Made by a program: the position numbers and the translations under genes. The notes beneath the pieces were generated by a model that saw only the letters and a program-made list of their open reading frames with translations, was not told where the DNA came from and did no database searches. This document shows positions 30,853 through 35,247 of a stretch of 35,247 nucleotides of DNA, in pieces. Position 1 is the stretch's first letter; the number at the start of each line of letters is the position of its first letter. Source of the stretch: an uncultured Eubacteriales bacterium (GTDB lineage: Bacteria > Bacillota > Clostridia > Oscillospirales > Acutalibacteraceae); NCBI GenBank assembly GCA_900315255.1, contig OMYH01000010.1, positions 1-35,247 on the forward strand. The letters are read 5' to 3'.

Positions 30853-31431
30853 ATGAGAAGTAAAAGAATTGTATTGCACGATGAAGAAAAATTGAAGAAT
30901 ATCAATCCTGAGACTGCACAAATAATGCAGAGATACAAGATTGATATGAGCATGAGAAATCTATCGCCGAGAACACAAAAGCACTATACATATGATCTCG
31001 AGCAGTGGTTCATATATATATATGACAAACAGCAGAACAGGAGCGTCAAGGAGCTGACCGATGATGATATTACCGAGTTCATATACTACTGCATGAGTGA
31101 AGGCAATAACAGCGAACGTATAAAGCTCCGTATTGCTACGATAAGTGCCTTTTATCGCTTCATGCGAAAGAAAAAGCTCATCAGAGAGAATCCGGTAGAA
31201 TTCATAGACCGCCCCAAAAAGGGCTTAAAAATCATAACTCAGACTTATCTTACAGCTGAGCAGGTAGCGATGATGCGCGAGAAGCTCATTTCCTCAAACG
31301 ATTTGCAGCTTCGTGTATATGCAATGATATCACTGTCTACTATGGCAAGAGTAACGGCGATAGCAAGTATCAAGTGGGATCAGCGATGTACCGTTTTAAG
31401 GAGGACTAAAAATGAACTGCAAAAACTGTAA
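30853..31431 (+). pseudogene. Truncated tyrosine recombinase
   Basis: A 192-aa product from ATG 30853. Residues about 30-115 are the SAM-like core-binding domain of XerC/XerD-type recombinases (NLSPRTQKHYTYDLEQWFIY; TISAFYRFMRKKKLIRENP). The catalytic domain begins (YLTAEQVAMMREKL) and reaches the box I Arg166 (STMARVTAIASIKWDQ). It then stops being homologous: RCTVLRRTKNELQKL ends it, with no HxxR, H/W or Tyr nucleophile. It is therefore recombination-dead as written, though it could still bind DNA. Its last codons overlap the ribosome site and start of the next gene. The phage already has a serine integrase. Confidence 0.75.
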
Positions 31432-31594
31432 ATACTTTGACAACACAAAGCCTGTTGATACGGCACATAACCCGAATGACAGGCACAAGACAGCAGAGCC
31501 GTATATTGGCAAATGCGAGAAGATAGAGCGTATCAAGATGATGAATGATACTTGCAGGCTGTTTGAGAGAAAGGAGGGAGGTGAAAATGGCTGA
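31412..31594 (+). CDS. Small zinc-finger-like protein (60 aa)
   Basis: ATG 31412 behind AAGGAGGACTAAAA. Cysteines in MNCKNCKYFDNTK (C3, C6), GKCEKIERI and NDTCRLFERKEGG make a four-Cys metal site pattern typical of tiny phage proteins. It overlaps the truncated recombinase by 20 bases. Function unknown. Confidence 0.7.
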   Translation: MNCKNCKYFDNTKPVDTAHNPNDRHKTAEPYIGKCEKIERIKMMNDTCRLFERKEGGENG

Positions 31595-31771
31595 ATATCA
31601 TGTCGGTTTGGGATTCGCAGGCGTTATATATGCTGGAACGCTCACAAAAGATAAAAACGTTGGATAAACAAATCCGACGTTACCGATTTAGACTCAGCTC
31701 GGGACACATGGAATACTAAGCAAGCAGAACTTGAAAAAACAATAAAGAGTAGGGAAGCAGCTGCCAGCTGA
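31587..31771 (+). pseudogene. Frameshifted small phage protein
   Basis: ATG 31587 behind AAAGGAGGGAGGTGAAA. Frame 0 gives MAEYHVGLGFAGVIYAGTLT then KDKNVG and a stop at 31665-31667. In the -1 frame the continuation is W-INKSDVTDLDSARDTWNTK to a stop at 31769-31771. The GTL..K...W.NKSDVT pattern is what a common small phage protein family shows in one frame, so a one-base change around 31653-31661 has split it. No canonical slippery heptamer is present, arguing against programmed frameshifting. Confidence 0.7.
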
Positions 31772-31825
31772 GCAGCTGCCCTATACTATTATAATAGTAA
31801 AAAAAGCAAACGGCGGCTGCCGTTT
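31753..31825. repeat. Cluster of three dyads upstream of rep
   Basis: First, GCAGCTG/CAGCTGC hairpin with flanking G/C pairs (about 31753-31781). Second, the perfect 16-bp palindrome TACTATTA/TAATAGTA (31784-31799). Third, AAACGGC-GGCT-GCCGTTT (31808-31825). The cluster lies about 50-125 bp before the HUH Rep gene and is a candidate origin/nick region or rep control site. Confidence 0.6.
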
Positions 31826-31877
31826 ATGAGCTCGTAATGGATATTAACTTTACGACCACCGAGGAGATGTGAGAGAA

Positions 31878-32660
31878 ATGAGATCATGGTACCGAGAGAC
31901 GAGGTTTGAGTGTGGGGACTACCTCGACGTGAATATATACCCAGTGTATACAAAAGCTCCGTGCAGGAGTCGAAAGGCAAAACCTACATCAGAGACACAG
32001 CAGAAGCTCAATGATATGAATGCGGAGCTGAAACTGATAAGGATTGCCAATGCAAACTTCACGGATCATGATCTGAAAGTTGAACTCACATACTCGAACA
32101 AGCATCTTCCCGAAGATGATGAAGCTGCTGCCAAAGAGCTGAGAAACTTCCTGCGTAGAGTCAAGAGGTATCGTGAGACACATGGCCTCTCTCCACTGAA
32201 GTACATAGCAGTCACCGAAAAGGGCACACGTTCAGGAAGATATCATCATCACCTTATCATGAGCGGTGATATAGATCTCTTTGATCTTGTCGCCCTATGG
32301 GGTAACGGAATCGTCGGAACAGATATCCTCGTATTCGACGAGAACGGGATTGCTTCTCTCGTGCGATACATGATGAAGCAGGCGAGGGAGTTCATCGGCA
32401 AGAAAAAGTATTCGCGCTCCCGTAACCTGACTATACCACAGCCCAAACAGCGAGACAACCGTTTCAGCAAGCGAAAGGTGAAGGAACTCGCACGGGATAC
32501 AGAGTGTAGGGCTGAGTATGAGAAGCTCTATGAGGGCTATCACTTAGCCCAGGCTACCGCTGTATACAACGACAGCAACGGCGGCACATACATATTTGCA
32601 AGATTTTACAAAAAGGAGGCGGCATGGTGCAAGCGACGACAGAAGAATGTGAGCAGATAG
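31878..32660 (+). CDS. HUH-type replication initiator (G2P/ORF2-like Rep)
   Basis: A 260-aa protein from ATG 31878, GAGGAGA about 11 bases upstream; GTG 31869 would add three residues. The pattern LTYSNKHLPE ... LRNFLRRVKRYRETHGLSPL, KYIAVTEKGTRSGRYHHHLI is that of rolling-circle Rep proteins of the ORF2/gene II type. The metal-binding His motif is at 123-125 and a candidate catalytic Tyr is Tyr164 in LVRYMMKQAREF. Such enzymes nick one strand and stay covalently bound. No helicase, primase or polymerase gene is visible in this phage, so this is the best replication initiator candidate. C-terminus basic. Confidence 0.85.
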   Translation: MRSWYRETRFECGDYLDVNIYPVYTKAPCRSRKAKPTSETQQKLNDMNAELKLIRIANANFTDHDLKVELTYSNKHLPEDDEAAAKELRNFLRRVKRYRETHGLSPLKYIAVTEKGTRSGRYHHHLIMSGDIDLFDLVALWGNGIVGTDILVFDENGIASLVRYMMKQAREFIGKKKYSRSRNLTIPQPKQRDNRFSKRKVKELARDTECRAEYEKLYEGYHLAQATAVYNDSNGGTYIFARFYKKEAAWCKRRQKNVSR

Positions 32661-33022
32661 TCCTATTCCGCTGGGCAGAGTTCTCAGTGAGCCAGTACCC
32701 GGAGTTAGAGCTGCTGTATCATATTCCGAACGAGGGAAAGCGGAGCGCCGTCACAGGCGCACGGCTGAAAGCGCAGGGACTGAAATCGGGAGTTCCCGAC
32801 GTATGTCTCCCGACAGCTCACGGCGGATACATAGGACTGTACATCGAAATGAAGGTCAAGCCTAACAAGCCGACCGAAAACCAGAAGCGATGGCTGAGAG
32901 CTCTGCGCGAAGCAGGACATATGGTAGCTGTATGCTACGGATTTGAGGAAGCCAGGGATTTGATTGAGAAATACCTCAGGCTTCCGAATACGATACCGAA
33001 AGGAGAAATAAATGAAAATTAA
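32624..33022 (+). CDS. VRR-NUC domain nuclease
   Basis: A 132-aa protein with the PD-(D/E)xK nuclease pattern of the VRR-NUC family: SGVPDVCLP (catalytic Asp), YIGLYIEMKV (Glu and Lys), and PTENQKRWLRALREAGH. AAAAAGGAGGC precedes ATG 32624, which lies inside the 3' end of the Rep gene. Stand-alone VRR-NUC proteins are common in phages and probably process branched replication or recombination intermediates. Pairing with a Rep fits that. Confidence 0.93.
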   Translation: MVQATTEECEQIVLFRWAEFSVSQYPELELLYHIPNEGKRSAVTGARLKAQGLKSGVPDVCLPTAHGGYIGLYIEMKVKPNKPTENQKRWLRALREAGHMVAVCYGFEEARDLIEKYLRLPNTIPKGEINEN

Positions 33023-33545
33023 CAGATTATGGTCGCTGCTGAAACAGCGGAAAGCTATCACGATTATGCAGGGAGAATCAGCACAATGGGTGGGTGACGG
33101 ATTCTCTTGCTATCCCGTGTATAATCTTCCACCACTGAAAGAGAGAGTAATGCAGACGCTTCTCGATGTCAACGATGATGCATGGGATAAGTTTGCGTTC
33201 TATGAAGAGTCTCATGTGAATTTTACGGAGGAGGACATCATTGAAGCACAGGTGGACCTCGAACCCCTTACCGTCGCGCTCCATTATCATGGCATGGACG
33301 TAATGCCTCTTGTTGGCGGTGGAAAGATATATTACATACAGACCAAGTACCTTAAACCGTTTGAGAATACACTGCTGCTCTCGTATGCTTATCGAAAAGA
33401 AGCAGGTGGAGTTATCGCGGTAAACGAGGGCTTGCTGCTTAGTGCTATCATAGCACCTGTTGATATGAGCAAAGATAAGGTATTCGAGGAGACACTCTAT
33501 AAGCTGTACGACCTTACTAAGCATCAGGACGGTGAAGCTCAGTGA
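33012..33545 (+). CDS. Conserved phage protein of unknown function (177 aa)
   Basis: Begins MKINRLWSLLKQRKAITIMQG, then ESAQWVGDGFSCYPVYNLPP, EAQVDLEPLTVALHYHGMDVM, IQTKYLKPFENT and VIAVNEGLLLSAIIAPV. This ordered beta-rich layout is one I have seen repeatedly in Firmicutes siphophages near replication genes, without an assigned function; sliding-clamp-like folding is conceivable but not shown. Overlaps the nuclease gene by 11 bases and the next gene by 4. Confidence 0.7.
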   Translation: MKINRLWSLLKQRKAITIMQGESAQWVGDGFSCYPVYNLPPLKERVMQTLLDVNDDAWDKFAFYEESHVNFTEEDIIEAQVDLEPLTVALHYHGMDVMPLVGGGKIYYIQTKYLKPFENTLLLSYAYRKEAGGVIAVNEGLLLSAIIAPVDMSKDKVFEETLYKLYDLTKHQDGEAQ

Positions 33546-33793
33546 ATGAAGAGAAAGAGTCGTGCTATTTTTCAAGTCCTCAGACTAACAGATGCTCAAT
33601 CTTAGACGCAGAATGCACAGGATCACGCTCACGACAGCTGTGCTCATTCCATAAGACTGAGAGTGAATACTTCGAGCAAAGAAACAGAGCTATTGAGCTT
33701 AACCGTCAGCGTGGGAACTGTGCGAAATGCAAATATAAACCATTCCCTTGTGAACCTGTTAGGATTGGAGGTAAAGATCCATGCGAGCCATGA
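33542..33793 (+). CDS. Cys-rich small protein (83 aa)
   Basis: GTG start at 33542 overlapping the previous TGA. Cys residues in CYFSSPQTNRCSILDAEC, RQLCSFHKTESEYF, and NCAKCKYKPFPCEPV give at least two metal-binding clusters. A helical segment (FEQRNRAIELNRQRG) sits between. Function unknown; possibly a zinc-stabilised nucleic acid binder. Its end overlaps the sigma-like gene by 13 bases. Confidence 0.68.
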   Translation: MNEEKESCYFSSPQTNRCSILDAECTGSRSRQLCSFHKTESEYFEQRNRAIELNRQRGNCAKCKYKPFPCEPVRIGGKDPCEP

Positions 33794-34149
33794 CACCAGA
33801 AGACTACCTTATGCAGGTAAAGAATATCGATTTACGCATAAGCTCCCTTGAGGGAGAACTGCACGACGCTGAGAAAGAGCATGATACTGAGTATATTGAG
33901 GAACTGAAACAGCATATCCAAGCTGACCTCCAAAGGTATAAGGAAATAAAGCTCCGTATCCGTGACGAGATACAACAGCTCCCTGATCACAAGCTTAGTA
34001 CACTCCTCACCGAGTACTATATACGCGGCAAGACGTGGGAAATGGTTGCAGAAGCTATAGGCGTCAAGTCCGTAAAGAATACACGCGAGAACCTAAGAGC
34101 AGCAGCGCTGAAGCTCTTTGCGGCACATTATCCAAAATATTTTTTATAA
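33781..34149 (+). CDS. Sigma-region-4-like late regulator (ArpU/RinA-type)
   Basis: A 122-aa protein behind TTGGAGGTAAAGATCC. N-terminal coiled coil (MTPEDYLMQVKNIDLRISSL ... EEYIEELKQHIQ), then PDHKLSTLLTEYYIRGKTWEMVAEAIGVKSVKNTRENLRAAALKLF, a helix-turn-helix of the sigma-70 region 4 / DUF1492 type. Last protein gene of the early operon and just before the tRNA/RNA segment, HNH and terminase. In related phages such proteins turn on late transcription. Assigned by pattern and position. Confidence 0.85.
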   Translation: MRAMTPEDYLMQVKNIDLRISSLEGELHDAEKEHDTEYIEELKQHIQADLQRYKEIKLRIRDEIQQLPDHKLSTLLTEYYIRGKTWEMVAEAIGVKSVKNTRENLRAAALKLFAAHYPKYFL

Positions 34150-34176
34150 AAGCACCTATAAACACCATAAAACACC

Positions 34177-34205
34177 TTGAATAGCTCTATGAAACGTGCT
34201 ACAGT
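34177..34205 (+). promoter_or_regulatory. Candidate promoter for the tRNA/RNA segment
   Basis: TTGAAT (34177-34182), 17-base spacer, TACAGT (34200-34205). It would start transcription near 34212, just before the first large hairpin (34221-34298). The -10 match is imperfect; an activated late promoter is possible. Confidence 0.45.
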
Positions 34206-34220
34206 AAAACTAAGAAGGCA

Positions 34221-34356
34221 GGCGGAACGAGTTCGGCTTATTCGAATTCCCTTCCGAGCGGCTCCATCCGGTATGCGGAACCGCTCGTTGCTTCCGCCTC
34301 TTGTCTTCTGTCATGTCTCTTTCGGTATGATCTGCGGACGTCTCAGCAGCGTCCGC
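34221..34356 (+). ncRNA. Structured leader upstream of the tRNA
   Basis: A long branched hairpin: GGCGGAA (34221-34227) pairs with TTCCGCC (34292-34298), enclosing GAGTTCG/CGAATTC (34229-34235 with 34243-34249, one G-U) and GAGCGG/CCGCTC (34256-34261 with 34281-34286). A second strong hairpin GCGGAC/GTCCGC (34334-34339 with 34351-34356) ends 5 bases before the tRNA. No protein gene covers this stretch. It could be the 5' part of one long transcript carrying the tRNA and the RNA that follows. Confidence 0.55.
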
Positions 34357-34361
34357 TCAAT

Positions 34362-34436
34362 GGCAGAGTAGAGCACCGGTAGCTCGCAAGGCTCATAACC
34401 TTGAGGCAGTTGGTTCGATTCCAACCTCTGCAACCA
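34362..34436 (+). tRNA. tRNA-Met (CAT), initiator-like, CCA encoded
   Basis: Full cloverleaf. Acceptor GGCAGAG/CTCTGCA pairs at six positions, with a G1-A72 mismatch. D arm is GAGC-ACCGGTA-GCTC. Anticodon arm is CAAGG-CTCATAA-CCTTG with anticodon CAT at 34394-34396. Variable loop is AGGCA. T arm is GTTGG-TTCGATT-CCAAC. A73 and CCA are encoded. An unpaired 1:72 position with A72, plus the A11:U24 purine-pyrimidine pair, are features of bacterial initiator tRNA. The third hallmark (three G-C pairs in the anticodon stem) is only partly met: two G-C pairs and an A-U. tRNA-Ile2 (CAT with lysidine) is an alternative. Confidence 0.92.
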
Positions 34437-34915
34437 ATGAGCCATACAGATCAAAAGGCTGCTACTTGCGATGAGCTGTATTCAAGTGAGTAGGGCGAGG
34501 TGTACGTTCTTCAGGGGATAATGTGACAGTACAAACTCCGATATACGCATAATGACTTACTGTGACAGCTCGGAAAGACGGCACAACAACGCAGTCATAG
34601 GAATGTCCGAGTTCACAGCTCGGGACTGCGGCTTTTAGTCTTTTACAAGAGTGCGAATCACCACCAGCACTCGGAATTTCAACAACTGTTCGAGTGAAAG
34701 AACAACCCACAAGCCGCTTCGGCGGCTATGCAGAAATCGCATAATAGCCATTGCAGCTTGGCTCATCTTACGGTGAAAGCCTCCGGGTGAGGGAAGCTCG
34801 TACTTATATGGATCAAGTACGTGTCAGTGCAAGTCTGACTTTCTGCACCAAAGTGCTGAATGCACTAATGGATTTTCACACCTTTCGCCGCCGTGCAACA
34901 GTGCGGCGGCAGAAC
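34437..34915 (+). ncRNA. Large structured RNA candidate (ROOL/GOLLD-like in setting)
   Basis: About 480 nt with no credible ORF and dense base pairing, starting at the base after the tRNA CCA. ATGAGCCA (34437-34444) pairs exactly with TGGCTCAT (34759-34766), closing a multibranch domain. Inside: TACAG/CTGTA (34445, 34476); GTGACAGTA/TACTGTGAC with one mismatch (34523, 34558); a nested three-part arm AAAGAC/GTCTTT, GCAGTC/GACTGC, CCGAG/CTCGG (34574-34643); GAGTGC/GCACTC (34649, 34667); AGCCGC-TTCG-GCGGCT (34712-34727); ATGC/GCAT. A 3' domain is closed by GTGAAA/TTTCAC (34773, 34874) with three or four hairpins, then GCCGCCG/CGGCGGC (34887-34910). Position beside a phage tRNA is that of ROOL/GOLLD RNAs; family identity not proven. 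Confidence 0.7.
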
Positions 34916-34928
34916 TGCAACAAAAGAT

Positions 34929-35247
34929 ATGTTATCAAAAATATGTTCGCGTTGTGGCAAGAGAGTTCAAGCAGGCACAGCCTGCCAATGCTATAAGCGT
35001 GACAGAGACAATCCGCTCGGCGCATATAATGCAGAGATAAAAAAATTTTATCTTACAAAAGAATGGGAAAAAGCAAGAAACAAGTGTATTTCTACTTGTT
35101 TTGGGCTTGATTTAATAAGCGTTTTTTGCGAGCAAAAAATAGAATATGGATTCACGGTACATCATATCGTACCGCTGATTAACGACTACCGACTGCGATT
35201 ACAGCAAAGTAATCTGATATATCTTACCGAGGCTCACCACAGAGCCG
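34929..35247 (+). CDS. HNH endonuclease, cut by the window edge
   Basis: An open frame from ATG 34929 gives 106 residues without a stop. N-terminal zinc knuckle MLSKICSRCG ... CQC (Cys6, 9, 19, 21), then LTKEWEKARNKCI, and the HNH core VHHIVPL (His78-His79), Asn95 and LTEAHH (His103-His104). Small HNH proteins next to terminase cooperate with it in packaging of HK97-like phages. Reading on across the window ends adds seven residues and reaches TAA at bases 21-23, giving a 113-aa protein of normal size. The ribosome site is weak, with structured RNA just upstream. Confidence 0.9.
   Translation, partial: MLSKICSRCGKRVQAGTACQCYKRDRDNPLGAYNAEIKKFYLTKEWEKARNKCISTCFGLDLISVFCEQKIEYGFTVHHIVPLINDYRLRLQQSNLIYLTEAHHRA

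Noticed and set aside
31650-31665. Programmed -1 frameshift in the small split gene
   Set aside because: The A-run lacks an in-frame X XXY YYZ heptamer (it would re-pair over TAA), so mutation or sequence error is more likely.
34462-34710. Minus-strand ORF of 82 codons in the RNA region
   Set aside because: It runs through several paired helices, has no ribosome-binding site and no recognisable protein features; the RNA interpretation explains the stretch better.
34150-34928. Group I intron or HNH homing intron around the HNH gene
   Set aside because: No split exons were found: terS and the sigma-like gene are both intact. No recognisable group I core was seen.
34751-34996. Plus-strand ORF of 81 codons overlapping the RNA and HNH
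   Set aside because: It overlaps the HNH start in a different frame, follows helix sequence and lacks a ribosome site.

Overview
The window reads as an essentially complete genome of a temperate siphophage (HK97-type head, long non-contractile tail) of a low-to-mid GC Clostridia host. A Ruminococcus-like gut or rumen bacterium is the best guess, from the AGGAGG ribosome-binding sites, consensus sigma-A promoters, PcfJ/PcfK genes and overall protein flavour; this host call is inference. No host gene is visible. The HNH gene cut by the right edge stays open and reads across into the left edge to a stop at bases 21-23. That is what a circular (or circularly permuted) phage contig opened just upstream of terS would give.

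Layout. 80-8201 (+): P27-type small terminase, large terminase, portal, ClpP-like prohead protease, HK97 major capsid, head-tail connectors, gp10-like tail completion, tail terminator and major tail protein, closed by a strong terminator at 8207-8230. 8248-17641 (+): tail chaperone, 1115-residue tape measure, Dit, an unusual Tal/hub with an N-terminal AT-rich beta-helix-like extension, small baseplate proteins and a tail fibre ending in an SGNH esterase. 17713-18869 (+): holin and GH25 endolysin, then three hairpins, the last a bidirectional terminator facing the integrase. 19111-22119 (-): large serine integrase, lipoprotein, ImmA-type protease and XRE repressor. 22120-22330: divergent genetic switch with two consensus promoters and four 18-bp operator-like dyads. 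22331-34149 (+): a long early operon of mostly small genes (Cro-like HTH, PcfK/PcfJ pair, two Lar-like zinc proteins, DUF3850, truncated tyrosine recombinase, HUH-type Rep, VRR-NUC nuclease, sigma-like late regulator), with one antisense cysteine-rich gene on its own promoter. 34150-34928: almost certainly no protein gene. It holds an initiator-like tRNA-Met and a densely base-paired RNA candidate of about 480 nt beginning at the base after the tRNA CCA. 34929-end: HNH endonuclease.

How it works together. Repressor and ImmA control the early promoter, the serine integrase handles integration, and the lipoprotein in the repressor operon is probably expressed by the lysogen. On induction the early operon supplies a rolling-circle-type initiator, a nuclease and counter-defence candidates. 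It ends in a sigma-region-4-like protein that plausibly turns on the tRNA/RNA segment and the late genes. HNH and terminase package DNA into HK97-type heads; tail tip, esterase fibre, holin and lysin handle adsorption and release.

The most interesting feature is the tRNA-plus-structured-RNA locus, which resembles in position and style the large ornate phage RNAs ROOL and GOLLD. Next are the initiator-like tRNA itself, a dispersed 18-bp palindrome in five copies, the HUH Rep in a tailed phage lacking visible helicase or primase genes, and the hidden TTG-start antisense gene.
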